Origin: Bin55 sp964572845
Lineage (GTDB): Bacteria; Pseudomonadota; Gammaproteobacteria; Pseudomonadales; Azotimanducaceae
Length of the DNA stretch: 64,000 nt
Assembly: GCA_964572845.1 (NCBI GenBank)
Contig: CAZNFX010000007.1
Span: 185,709-249,708, forward strand
Direction: 5' to 3'
Shown here: positions 1 to 8,368 of the stretch, in pieces
Layout: every line of letters starts with the position of its first letter
How positions within the stretch are numbered: the stretch's first letter is position 1
Position numbers and translations under genes: made by a program
Notes under the pieces: generated by a model
Seen by the model: the letters and a program-made list of their open reading frames with translations, nothing else
Told to the model about the DNA's origin: nothing
Databases searched by the model: none

Positions 1-1000
1 TTGGTTCAATCTGTTGGGTTGCGCTGACAAGCTCCGCGAGTTGCAAAGCGAGCTTTCGCGCATAGCGTTGTCTGCGTTTGAATTCAGATTGCGTTGACAC
101 TTCGCTGTCTGATTGAACAGCGATTGGGGGTGCCTTGCGAACTTTGGTCAAGCCTGAGCGATGGCTAGGGATTCTTCTATTGCGATTCTTCTTCCTGCGC
201 CTCCTCTTGCTGCTGAGCTTTGACTGTACATCACTCTGTCTTAGACTCTCGATCATTGAGTCCAATTCGGGTTCTCCGACATCAAACATTAAACGAACGA
301 GTTGGAGTTCAATGTCACACGATGAGCAGATTTCGTATTCCAATTGATATCTAAGTTCATCAATGTGCCAATCCGACGAATCTGTTGCAGCGCAAACTTC
401 AGCAAAGACCTGATCAAAGGGAGTTCCGAATTCTCCAAACTCCTTCCAAATCACGTTTCCAATCCTGTAGAGTGAACGTATACGCTCCACTTGAGGTCGG
501 CCAATACCAATACCGAGTGCGATGGGCAATACCGGAAGCAGCACCTCAACTGCATAGACCATTTGGTTGTAGAGGGAAGCGCTGATCGGATAACCCTCCT
601 GTCGTAGTATTTTGACAGCCTGGACTTGCGTGAGCTTCTCTTCGCCAATTTCCTCCTGTTTGAGTTCGACACAGTGAATGAGCGCGCAGGCGCGTTCGAT
701 GAACGGTTTGGTGCGGCGGGCGTCGTTCTGAATAGAGTGTGAGAGTTCTAGCATGAGGTCGTCGACAGGTTTTCGCTCTACACAGTCGACTACACGGTAC
801 CGAGGATCCTTGGTCTCCTGATAGAGCGACTCCACAATCTCGAGACGCGTCGCGCCGCCATTGATTAAGAGGTACTCTTGCGCACATCGCTTCGTACCAA
901 CGACGAACGGCTCGACCAATCCTCGATTCCGAATTGATTCGCGGAGACGATGGTAGTCCGTTCCTTTCGATCCAGTTTTGATGTGCTTTGTATCTGGCAT
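1..1000 (-). CDS. ParB-like nuclease-domain protein of the integrative-conjugative-element (PFGI-1) type, 3' end cut by the window edge
   Basis: An open frame on the minus strand runs through the left edge without a stop (333 codons seen). Near residues 20-75 it reads LRESIRNRGLVEPFVV, EYLLINGGATRLEIV and DPRYRVVDCV. This follows the pattern of ICE ParB proteins (TIGR03764 type): an x-I-x-x-S-I-x-x-x-G-L helix, a GG-x-TRL box and a DxRYxxxxC strand. A later segment, GIGRPQVERIRSLYR (about residue 160), also matches the family. The C-terminal part is basic, with an RRRRKK run. Family members normally have a longer N-terminus with an NPR motif. ATG 1000 leaves only about 20 residues before the helix; the frame stays open to 1126, with other ATGs at 1030 and 1060. 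Family assignment is good; the start and an intact N-terminus are uncertain. Such proteins belong to partition/maintenance modules of conjugative elements. Confidence 0.8.
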   Translation of the reverse strand, partial: MPDTKHIKTGSKGTDYHRLRESIRNRGLVEPFVVGTKRCAQEYLLINGGATRLEIVESLYQETKDPRYRVVDCVERKPVDDLMLELSHSIQNDARRTKPFIERACALIHCVELKQEEIGEEKLTQVQAVKILRQEGYPISASLYNQMVYAVEVLLPVLPIALGIGIGRPQVERIRSLYRIGNVIWKEFGEFGTPFDQVFAEVCAATDSSDWHIDELRYQLEYEICSSCDIELQLVRLMFDVGEPELDSMIESLRQSDVQSKLSSKRRRRKKNRNRRIPSHRSGLTKVRKAPPIAVQSDSEVSTQSEFKRRQRYARKLALQLAELVSATQQIEP

Positions 1001-1095
1001 CAAGTTTGTTTCCAACCCATTACTATACATATAACCAGTATAAATGATATGGGTATGCATCCATCGATTCAATGTTCCTGCACGGCACTTTGTGG

Positions 1096-1112
1096 GACTG
1101 GCAATACCAGTC
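1096..1112. repeat. Short perfect inverted repeat upstream of the ParB-like gene
   Basis: GACTGG, five bases CAATA, then CCAGTC. It lies about 100 bases upstream of the likely ParB-like start, in the space between that gene and the SDR gene. It could be an operator, but no T-run follows on either side, so a terminator is unlikely. Confidence 0.3.
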
Positions 1113-1256
1113 GGTTTCAGTTCAATCTAGGCAATATCGGAATGGATGCCATTTATTGAATTTAGACTAAAGATGCAATGGAATATCGACTCAATCGATG
1201 GCGAAGTTTTGGGCTATTGCTCGAAACAGCACAAGACGAGGGAGAGACTCAACCAC

Positions 1257-2138
1257 CTATGACTCAGCAGCTCGCTGTTCAAACATCTCTCGCATTCGCT
1301 GGTTAGTACCTGCGTGATCACCCTTGACTGCAAGCATTCCCCCGTCGACAACCAAGTCGATTCCTGTCACCCATCGCCCTTCGTCGCTTCCCAAGTACAC
1401 GCACGCCATGGCGATGTCCCATGCCTCACCACCAGGTCCAGTCAAGGGCATGACCCCTCCGGTGACGTTTCGCACAAATCGATTGATGCGATTGGTCTTG
1501 TGTTCCGAAGTGATTTGCTGGCCATGGGTATGGCCTCCCCAGAATATTGGGGTTGCGATTGCTCCAGGACTAACGGCATTCACGCGGATCCCGAACGGAC
1601 CCAGCTGCATGGCCGCTGCCTTTGTGTAGTTGGACACGCCGGCTTTGGCTGCGGAATAAAGTGGGTCGGCCGCAGGTTCGGCTTGGTGAGCGCCCTTGGA
1701 CGAATTATTGATGATGGACCCGCTCCCGTGCTTTCTCATGATGGGAGAAGCGTGCTTGGTTGCAACCATGATGGATCCCAGCAGGTACCACTGTGAATAC
1801 TTGAAGGATTCTTCGTCCACATCCTCGATATTGAAGGCGTGGGGGCGTCCAGGCATGTTGGAGGGTCCTCCTGCATTGTTGAACAAGATGTCCAGTCGTC
1901 CCCATGTCTCAGCCGCCGCGTTGATTACTTTGGCGATTTCCTCTTCCTTAAGCACATCTGCCTTGATGAAAATGGCTGATCCAGACGGTTGTCGTTTTTC
2001 GACTTCCTTGCCCAATTCCTCGTTTCTGCCGCAGAAAATGACCTTTGCTCCTTCAGAGCAAAAGGCATCTACAGTCGCTTCGCCAATGCCACTGGTCGCG
2101 CCGGTAACTACAGCAATCTTGCCGTCGAGTCGTCCCAT
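1257..2138 (-). CDS. SDR-family NAD(P)-dependent oxidoreductase
   Basis: A 293-residue classical-type short-chain dehydrogenase, cytoplasmic. The N-terminal Rossmann motif TGATSGIG is at residues 12-19, NNAG at 87-90, a catalytic Ser near 146-147 (INNSSKG), and the active-site pair Tyr161/Lys165 in YSAAK. The C-terminal GIDLVVDGGM matches the usual SDR end. It is about 40 residues longer than the typical 250, owing to an insertion after the NNAG motif and an extended tail. ATG 2138 is preceded by AGGAG about 10 bases upstream. It lies downstream of the P450 on the same strand, 343 bases away. A shared role in oxidising an alcohol or sterol-like substrate is possible, but the substrate cannot be read from sequence. 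Confidence 0.9.
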   Translation of the reverse strand: MGRLDGKIAVVTGATSGIGEATVDAFCSEGAKVIFCGRNEELGKEVEKRQPSGSAIFIKADVLKEEEIAKVINAAAETWGRLDILFNNAGGPSNMPGRPHAFNIEDVDEESFKYSQWYLLGSIMVATKHASPIMRKHGSGSIINNSSKGAHQAEPAADPLYSAAKAGVSNYTKAAAMQLGPFGIRVNAVSPGAIATPIFWGGHTHGQQITSEHKTNRINRFVRNVTGGVMPLTGPGGEAWDIAMACVYLGSDEGRWVTGIDLVVDGGMLAVKGDHAGTNQRMREMFEQRAAES

Positions 2139-2481
2139 GAATTTCTCCTAGATGCTTCAATTGGTTGCTCCAATTAGTCTAGCGAAGTGCCCTCTTGGTT
2201 AAGTTTCTTGAACATGTATGTGTGGAAGGCTAGAGCAGGAAGGGATTGGTTCGTGTCTCACAATGGATTGAATATGCACCAATTGGCTACCAGTCTAGGA
2301 CCACTTGTCAAAGCTCTCACAACGGTTTGTTAGAAGCTTCAGATCTACAGGCGACAGGGTAGGTACACTCAAATTAGATCGCGGAAGCGATGACTCAAAC
2401 CTAAGCAGGATAGTGCTGCAATTCGTCGCATCGATTGAATCCAACTGGGCAATCTGTTGCCATAGCATCTCTAGCCCGAGA
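2139..2481. other. Gap between P450 and SDR genes, nothing recognised
   Basis: 343 bases between two minus-strand genes. I found no reading frame with protein-like composition, no RNA gene and no clear hairpin with a T-run. It probably holds the SDR promoter. Confidence 0.4.
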
Positions 2482-3747
2482 TCAGGCTGCGCTGTAACGA
2501 ATTGGCAAGCTTTTCAAGCCGCCAACGAAGGACGATTCGGAGTAGCGTGGCGTGCCGTTCAGTTCGATATGCGATACCCGATTTAGAAGTTCACGAAAGA
2601 ACGCATCCATTTCCATCCGTGCCAAGTGCTGACCCAAGCAAACATGTACTCCATAGCCAAAGGCAAGGTGCTTAAGATCTTGACGATCTATACGAAATTC
2701 GAATGGGTCTTCGAAGACGGTTTCATCTCTATTGGCGGACGGATACCACAAAACACAGGAATCTCCGGCGGGAATTCTGGTGTTGGCAACCACAGAGTCC
2801 TCGGTAGCCGTGCGCATGAATTGACGTACTGGCGTCACCCAACGAATCATTTCATTGATCGTGGACTCCATGTAGAGATCGGGTTCAGCCCGTAGTCTTG
2901 ACATCTCATCCGGATTGTCGACTAGAGCTAGCAGGCCACCTGAAATTGAGGAACTGGTGGTGTCATGTCCTGCAGTCGCGATGATTATGTAGTAGCCGTT
3001 GGTTTCCAGCTCAGGCATAGGTTTGTTACCAATTTTGGCGTTTGCTATCACACTGGCGACATCGTCAGTGGGATTGTTGCGACGAGCCCTAGTAAGGTCG
3101 CGAAAGTACGCGTCAAAGTCAGCAATGACATCCATAAGAGCGGTGGTTTCAAAGGACCTTCGCGTATCGGGGTCTGAGCTCCCAAACATCTCTTGTGTGA
3201 GCTTCATCATCAAGGGCTCGTCTTCCTCAGGAATGCCCAAAATCGACATGATCACTCGAATGGGATACCAAATTGCGATGTCTTTCACAAAGTCACATTC
3301 GCCACCGAGTTCCAACAATCGATCAACATACTTTTCGGCCAATTGTTTGATTCGACCCTCGATGCGTTTGAGATTTCCCCGCATGAACCACCGTTGAGCG
3401 ATGGTTCGATACTGTATATGGTCAGGTGCATCCATAGTGATTAGTGATCGCACAAGATGTTTGCGTCCTACCATTTGTTGAATGACGACCTCAAGCATTT
3501 TTGGACCCAAAATAGGTCGCGGGTCATTGATGAAGCACTCCTTGTTTCCCTCAACAGCTTGAATGTCCTCGTAGCGTGTCAATGACCAAAACGGATCGAA
3601 TCCGTCGGGGTCCATACGTCGGATGGGGTCGTTGGCTCTGAGCCACGCGAACTGATCATGAACCCAACGCTCGTTTCCCCAGTGTTGGGTGTTCACGATC
3701 GCTTGGTCTAGCTCGGGCGACGTCGTATAGATCTTAGTGTCGGACAA
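2482..3747 (-). CDS. Cytochrome P450
   Basis: A soluble bacterial P450 of 421 residues from TTG 3747. The heme-binding loop is FGYGVHVCLG, with ligand Cys370. The I-helix oxygen motif AGHDTT is at 259-264 and the K-helix ExxR at Glu299/Arg302. No membrane anchor is seen. I chose TTG 3747 because GAGGAG lies about 7 bases upstream; an upstream ATG at 3792 would add 15 residues (PRLPRLLVPERR...) without a ribosome site. It is divergent from the sulfatase and followed by the SDR, and needs ferredoxin/reductase partners not present here. The C-terminal region (HVCLGQHLARMEMDAFFREL) resembles P450s acting on sterols, terpenes or alkyl chains, but the substrate is not assignable. Confidence 0.95.
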   Translation of the reverse strand: MSDTKIYTTSPELDQAIVNTQHWGNERWVHDQFAWLRANDPIRRMDPDGFDPFWSLTRYEDIQAVEGNKECFINDPRPILGPKMLEVVIQQMVGRKHLVRSLITMDAPDHIQYRTIAQRWFMRGNLKRIEGRIKQLAEKYVDRLLELGGECDFVKDIAIWYPIRVIMSILGIPEEDEPLMMKLTQEMFGSSDPDTRRSFETTALMDVIADFDAYFRDLTRARRNNPTDDVASVIANAKIGNKPMPELETNGYYIIIATAGHDTTSSSISGGLLALVDNPDEMSRLRAEPDLYMESTINEMIRWVTPVRQFMRTATEDSVVANTRIPAGDSCVLWYPSANRDETVFEDPFEFRIDRQDLKHLAFGYGVHVCLGQHLARMEMDAFFRELLNRVSHIELNGTPRYSESSFVGGLKSLPIRYSAA

Positions 3748-3877
3748 TTGGCTTCTCCTCTCAGGCACGAGCAGTCGTGGCAGTCGTGGCATTCAAGTCA
3801 TTCTTGCTTAAGGTACACATAAACACGCACAATCGCCAATAATTTTGAGTGAAGTGTTCAAAACTATAGGAACTCTC

Positions 3878-5266
3878 ATGTCGCAGCCAAATATTCTCTT
3901 CCTAATGACCGATCAGCAACGATGGGATGCCATGGGGTGTAGCGGGAATTGGGTCAAGACTCCCAACTTGGACCGCATTGCGGAGGAGGGCATTAGTTTT
4001 TCGAACTGCATTACCACTACGCCGATCTGCATACCGGCCAGAGTTACGTTGCAGACGGGGTTGTACCCCCACAATACGCATGTTTGGAACAACATCAACT
4101 TTACGCTTTCAACGGATGCCCAAAGCTGGATGAGAGTAATTCGAGATCTGGGCTATCGAACGAGCCTCTTTGGCAAGACTCACTTACACCCACACCGCGG
4201 AGACTTGCGAGATCGCGAACACCTGCTGCATGGATATGGATTGGACGACGTCAATGAGATTGGGGGTCCTCGCGCAAGCGCAGTTGTGACGAGCCATATG
4301 ACCAAGATGTGGGAAGAGAAGGGCTTGTTAGAACAGTACCGCGAGGACTTTCGCGACAGATTTGCCACCAAACCTCACGTAGTCCGCCCTTCTACGAACC
4401 CACTGGAGTACTACGCAGACGTGTATGTCGGCCAGATGGCCAAGGAGTACCTTCGTTCATTCGATCATGACCAACCTTGGTTCTGTTGGGTGAGTTTCGG
4501 CGGCCCACACGAGCCATGGGATGCGCCCGAACCCTATGCAAGCATGTACGACGTCAACACGATGCCAGCACCCACCAAGAGGTTCTCGAGTGTTACTGGA
4601 AGACCTACAGGTTGGTTGGACTACTACATGGAGCACCGATCTCCAAGGTTTGACCTGGGCGATCAGGCATCCATGCGTGCGAACTACGCTGGTAATGTCA
4701 CGCTCATCGACGACCAAATCGGAGAGATACTCTCGGTGATCGAAGAACGCGGAGAGCTGGCTAATACGGTAGTTGCCTTTACTTCTGACCATGGCGAAAT
4801 GAATGGCGATGCGGACTTGATCTACAAAATGAACTTCCTAGACGGCGCATTGAGAGTGCCGTTGTTAGTGCGTACACCTGATACAGCGACACGAAGTGGC
4901 AGTGGTCTCGTCAACGATAGTATGGTCGAGAACTGTGATTTAGGTCCAACACTTGTCGAATTGGCAGGTGGCGCGATTGAGTATCGACAATTTGCTAAGT
5001 CGCTCACGCGTGCAATGCAGGGACCTGACGTCCTACATAGGACAAGTGCACTTTCCGAGTTTCGAGGGGAGTTCATGCTTGCAACGAAAAAGTGGAAGGC
5101 AGCTGTAAACAGGGACGGGGAAGCTTATCTTCTGTTTGACAGGATTAACGATCCTAGTGAAGGTAGGAATCTAGCTGGAGATCCTGCTTTCAGTGACATG
5201 GGAGATGAAATGAGGTGTCGAATCCTTGAAAGGGTTTCCTCCAGTCAACTCAAGGCTCCTTGGTGA
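3878..5266 (+). CDS. Type I sulfatase (formylglycine-dependent arylsulfatase family)
   Basis: A 462-residue sulfatase. The maturation motif C-I-P-A-R is at residues 51-55 (Cys51 would be converted to formylglycine by an FGE-type enzyme), followed by LQTGLYPHN. The metal site is marked by an early Asp (FLMTDQQR, Asp12) and a late SDHGE motif. There is no signal peptide, so a cytoplasmic enzyme is likely, as for choline-sulfatase-like members. ATG 3878 has AGGA about 8 bases upstream; an in-frame TTG at 3845 would add 11 residues and lacks a site. Divergent from the P450. Sulfate-ester substrates from algal or host polymers are a reasonable guess, but specificity is unknown. No FGE gene is in the window. 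Confidence 0.93.
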   Translation: MSQPNILFLMTDQQRWDAMGCSGNWVKTPNLDRIAEEGISFSNCITTTPICIPARVTLQTGLYPHNTHVWNNINFTLSTDAQSWMRVIRDLGYRTSLFGKTHLHPHRGDLRDREHLLHGYGLDDVNEIGGPRASAVVTSHMTKMWEEKGLLEQYREDFRDRFATKPHVVRPSTNPLEYYADVYVGQMAKEYLRSFDHDQPWFCWVSFGGPHEPWDAPEPYASMYDVNTMPAPTKRFSSVTGRPTGWLDYYMEHRSPRFDLGDQASMRANYAGNVTLIDDQIGEILSVIEERGELANTVVAFTSDHGEMNGDADLIYKMNFLDGALRVPLLVRTPDTATRSGSGLVNDSMVENCDLGPTLVELAGGAIEYRQFAKSLTRAMQGPDVLHRTSALSEFRGEFMLATKKWKAAVNRDGEAYLLFDRINDPSEGRNLAGDPAFSDMGDEMRCRILERVSSSQLKAPW

Positions 5267-5329
5267 ACGAATGCAATGTGCTGCATCGAAGCGAATTCGG
5301 CCGTAGGACTAAATCTATAGTCGTAGTAG

Positions 5330-5961
5330 CTACTTGGGCCAACTAGGTAAGAGAGTCAATTGGAGTGGCACCTTTACTCGGCTTCCGCCAACGTCGTTCC
5401 AGCCGCAATTTAACGGTAGAAGGACAGAAGACTTGCCTTTCAGGCGTGTGCAGAACCTGACTGCGTTTTCGTCGAATGCGTAGCGTGCAACGAGATTGTC
5501 TAGTTCAACAACCTTTCCGTTGGTTGGCGGTCACATTTGTATTGCTCAACTGCATCCTGAACCGTATGCGTTGAAAGGCTATTCTCGAGCTCGAGGGTAA
5601 GTATGGAAAGGCTAATGATGAACAGGGTTATGTCCAACGCCCGTTAAGACTCCTCAAGGCTGTACCGCAATTGACACCTCACTGTAAACCGGTTCTTTTC
5701 AAAGTTCTGTCTGAGGGTCTCGTTGTCTGGAGACGGAGTGCCGTATAGCAGATCAATGTCAAGCGTGTGATGCTTGATGCCGCGTCGCGGCACATCGACT
5801 ACGCCAGGTTTTGTAATTTCGCCCTGCAATCGGCCAAGTAAATCTCGACGAGTTCGTCGGTTGACTCTTAGGCCGAGCGATTCGACGACCCTAGGCTGGG
5901 TAGTAAGAAGAAACGCCTACAGCTGGGCTAGGTCGACACAGGAGGACCGATCGTAGTCGCG
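5330..5961 (-). pseudogene. hsdR: Decayed hsdR (type I restriction subunit), N-terminal part only
   Basis: The minus strand reads like the HsdR N-terminal nuclease region in broken pieces: DYDRSSCVDLAQL, a TAG, AFLLTTQPRVVESLGLR, LLGRLQGEITKPGVVDV, GIKHHTLDIDLLYGTPSP, NRFTVRCQLRYSLEES, a TAA at 5644-5646, RALDITLFI, TVQDAVEQYKCDRQP, then after a frameshift ARYAFDENAVRFCTRLKGKS and NCGWNDVGG, ending at TAG 5330. These blocks follow in order what HsdR proteins have there (TQP..., RLQ.EI, RYS.....LD..LF, QDAVEQY, RFCTRLKGKSS, GWNDG). At least two in-frame stops and one frameshift are present, and the ATPase/helicase part is missing. It cannot make a working restriction subunit. Confidence 0.85.
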
Positions 5962-6045
5962 TCAATTGCCACCCATCTATCCAATGCTCGTTCACTCCAC
6001 CCCGGATTTCTTATGTGCCTCTTGCGGCTTCGGAAGCTCATTCAT
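5962..6045 (-). pseudogene. hsdS: Probable hsdS start fragment fused to the hsdR remnant
   Basis: Seven bases after the hicA stop, ATG 6045 opens MNELPKPQEAHKKSGVE and meets TGA at 5992-5994. HsdS specificity subunits often begin with a Y-K-x-S-G-V-E-W-[LI]-G motif, and here the TGA stands where Trp is expected. The sequence then passes, through further stops, straight into the HsdR-like DYDR segment, so nearly all of hsdS appears deleted. Only about 17 residues support this call. Confidence 0.45.
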
Positions 6046-6049
6046 CGTT

Positions 6050-6298
6050 TCATCCAAAAAGCGTTTCCCGCACTTCGTTTTTGGGCAGTGCGAAAAATTT
6101 TGCTACGTCAGATAGGATGGCATCAAGAGTTCCGACATTGACCGCCCTATGTCGGGGCACAGTGACATTGTGCTGGCCGTTGTCTTGAGTGGTCGTCAAT
6201 ACCATGTGACTACCTTTTACCCTCTTCAATCGGTAGCCAAAGTGTATTTGAAGTAGTCGTGCAACTGTCTCGCCAGAGAGGTCGCGTGGAAGCTTCAA
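6050..6298 (-). CDS. hicA: HicA-like mRNA interferase toxin
   Basis: 82 residues with the HicA fold pattern: LPRDLSGETVARLLQ, FGYRLKRVKGSHMVLTT, then VTVPRHRAVNVGTLDAILSD. The SH of KGSH holds the catalytic His of double-stranded-RNA-binding-like HicA toxins, and P-R-H-x-x-x-x-x-G-T-L is the second family signature. Members cleave mRNA. The start is TTG 6298-6296, overlapping the TGA of the upstream antitoxin gene by three bases (TTGA), so translational coupling is likely. The reading frame is intact although the flanking hsd genes are ruined. Somewhat longer than short HicA proteins (about 60 residues) but in range for this subgroup. Confidence 0.85.
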   Translation of the reverse strand: MKLPRDLSGETVARLLQIHFGYRLKRVKGSHMVLTTTQDNGQHNVTVPRHRAVNVGTLDAILSDVAKFFALPKNEVRETLFG

Positions 6299-6549
6299 AC
6301 GGCAATCGTCTCTTGGGTTACTAGGTGAAGCCGAATGACCTTGGGTAATTCCGGTTCATCGAAGTGACAAAGGACAGCGTCTCGTGCCATCGCCTTGAGA
6401 TCACTCCAGTCATCTCCCTGCGTGAAGATGCTGTGTCCAAGGGCTCTGGCGTTGTACCCACCCTCGACGGCCTCAGTTACTTCAAAGATGATCTCGCCGG
6501 ATTCAGTCCTGCTGTTCAGACCGTCGTCTCTACTCGTTGAGTCTGTCAC
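6295..6549 (-). CDS. hicB: HicB-like antitoxin
   Basis: 84 residues. The core EIIFEVTEAVEGGYNARALG and FTQGDDWSDLKAMARDAV match the partial RNase-H-like fold of HicB-type antitoxins, in the group whose members are often misnamed 2-oxoisovalerate dehydrogenase. The C-terminus PKVIRLHLV closes the fold; no DNA-binding HTH or RHH tail is visible. Start GTG 6549 has GGAGG about 8 bases upstream. It begins 33 bases after the hsdM remnant stop. Antitoxin-first order, with the toxin overlapping, implies cotranscription in what was the hsdM-hicBA-hsdS-hsdR operon. Confidence 0.82.
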   Translation of the reverse strand: MTDSTSRDDGLNSRTESGEIIFEVTEAVEGGYNARALGHSIFTQGDDWSDLKAMARDAVLCHFDEPELPKVIRLHLVTQETIAV

Positions 6550-6581
6550 TTTGCCTCCGATACCTGCATTCTTCCAACCAA

Positions 6582-7260
6582 TTACGTCAACTGTACCTGC
6601 GTTTTGGACTCCAATGTAAGAATATCGTACTGAATGTGCTCTTGTATGCCCAGAGCGGTGGATTTGTAGAGGCGGCGATTGAAACTTTTCTCGAATCCAA
6701 TCTATTTCGAGTCAGGTCGATACCATGCTTTTGGAGCGTCGCGAAGAACTTCGCGTATGAGGAATCCGTCGATTCCACCCTTGGCGGTCAATGGAATCTG
6801 TTCAGTAGCTCGGAGATTTGAGCCCGGTTCGTATTCAATCACCGCCGACTTGCACCCGATCTCAACCTCGTTCAGGCCGTACAGCCAGTTAGTTGCCGTC
6901 CCTCGCCTGTGTACTTTCTTGATAGTGGGCGTTCCTCTCTCCTTTGGCGTTCCAGACTCCTTTAGTGTCCAAATTTCTGCTGGTCGGTAAGCATGATGAG
7001 TTCCAGCAACTTCCATGCTCAACGGTCGCTCCACAGCTACCTTCCGGTGGCCGAACTCTTCGTTGTCGAAAATCTTGCTTTGCTCGGTTTCCTCAAGTAT
7101 CAAGAACGTGCCGCCAAAGGACCGCTATCGGAAGAATCACATCAAGGTATTTGCCACGAACATAGAGGTCGCGAAGTACGTCGTCATCGATATTCCAGAT
7201 GTAGTTTGAATCCAGTTTATATTGCCGTTGCTCACTTTGCTCGTTCACATGTTTAGGCAC
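6582..7260 (-). pseudogene. hsdM: Decayed hsdM (type I modification subunit) with large internal deletion
   Basis: From about 7260 the minus strand reads the HsdM N-terminus: NYIWNIDDDVLRDLYVRGKY then LDVILPIAVLWR (family pattern IW..AD.LRG....Y..VILP...LRR). Around 7105 the frame shifts and jumps directly to the C-terminal part: ETEQSKIFDNEEFGHRKVAV, ERPL, TEQIPLTAKGGIDGFLIREV, APKAWYRPDSK, a TAG at 6702-6704, then IGFEKSFNRRLYK and stop TAA 6582. The whole catalytic centre, including the SAM-binding and NPP[FY] motifs (some 300 residues), is gone. No intact copy is in the window. The original start was probably a GTG near 7260 or slightly upstream. Confidence 0.85.
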
Positions 7261-7374
7261 AATTTTTCGGTGAAATCCCTTTCGGACTTCAGGTTCTAGT
7301 CACGTCTTGGAATCTGAAACGAAGGGTAAAATGCGCTCTGCCGCAAGTTTGACCACAGAACACATGGAATCTCC

Positions 7375-8283
7375 ATGAGTATTTCCGTTACGCCTTCCAA
7401 CGCCACTCTAGGAGCGACAGTAACGAATGTCAATCTCGGACATCTCGAGGCTCAAGAATGGAACGACATTGAGGTTGCATTCAACGAGTTTGGCGTCCTA
7501 ACATTTCCTGGCCAACACCTGAAGGAAGACGAACAAATCGCGTTTGCTAGACGGTTTGGCGAGCTCGAGCATGTCTCTGTACCCATCAGCAACCAGCGCA
7601 AAGATGGCTCAATTCTCGACGACGATGCACATCGATATTGGATATTGCGCGGCAATGAGAGGTGGCACCATGACAGTTCGTTTATGCCGTTAGCGGCTAA
7701 AGCTTCGAGCCTCACAGCCATGGTTGTTCCCTCCTGGGGTGGACGAACTGAATGGGCGGACGCTCGTGCTGGGTATGAAGCACTCGATAGCGACATGCAG
7801 GAGTATCTAAGCAAACTGTGTGCTAGGCATTCCAACTATTGGTCGCACGAACAGTTGGGACAACCTACTGAGACTGGAGAGAGTTACGGGTTTCACACGC
7901 ATGGCGCACCCTTGCGTCCATTGGTCAAAATTCACCCCGCTACCTGTCGCAAGGCGATCTATTCAGGGCGTCACGCCTATGGGATTGAGGGGTTTTCGCC
8001 AGAGGACTCGAGGAAGTTCCTAAAGCAATTGATTGAATTCATCGCGCAACCACCACGAGTTTGGGGAATCGATTGGAAACCGGGTGACTTTGCAATCTTT
8101 GATAATCGCCGAGTAATGCATCGTGTACAACCCTACGACTACTCGGAACCGAGAGTCATGCGGCACACACGCGTTGCGGGAGACCCACTAACCGAACTTG
8201 CTCCAACTGTACGCGACGAGCGTGCAGAAGAGTATGGGCCAGCATGTCAGGCGATAGATGCGCATATTGAACAATTCATCTGA
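7375..8283 (+). CDS. TauD/TfdA-family Fe(II)/2-oxoglutarate-dependent dioxygenase
   Basis: 302 residues, cytoplasmic. The iron-binding facial triad is His98-x-Asp100 (in ERWHHDSSF) and the distal His249 (DNRRVMHRVQ); Arg260 or Arg263 probably binds the 2-oxoglutarate carboxylate. FPGQHL and FARRFGELE near residues 44-65 are typical of the TauD/TfdA group. Such enzymes hydroxylate substrates such as taurine, alkyl sulfates or aryloxyalkanoates using O2 and 2-oxoglutarate; the substrate here is unknown. It is followed 85 bases later by an acyl-CoA dehydrogenase on the same strand, which hints at a joint catabolic route. The upstream neighbour is the ruined hsdM. Confidence 0.93.
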   Translation: MSISVTPSNATLGATVTNVNLGHLEAQEWNDIEVAFNEFGVLTFPGQHLKEDEQIAFARRFGELEHVSVPISNQRKDGSILDDDAHRYWILRGNERWHHDSSFMPLAAKASSLTAMVVPSWGGRTEWADARAGYEALDSDMQEYLSKLCARHSNYWSHEQLGQPTETGESYGFHTHGAPLRPLVKIHPATCRKAIYSGRHAYGIEGFSPEDSRKFLKQLIEFIAQPPRVWGIDWKPGDFAIFDNRRVMHRVQPYDYSEPRVMRHTRVAGDPLTELAPTVRDERAEEYGPACQAIDAHIEQFI

Positions 8284-8368
8284 CAGTAGCTAGTTAGCGA
8301 TTAGCCATTCTCTATCAGCATATGCGTCAACTACAAAATCGACTAAACAACTGAGAACCTGAACGAAA

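Noticed and set aside
451..887. Two minus-strand frames of 73 and 113 codons
   Set aside because: They lie in other frames of the ParB-like gene, have Arg/Cys-rich shadow composition, and lack family resemblance.
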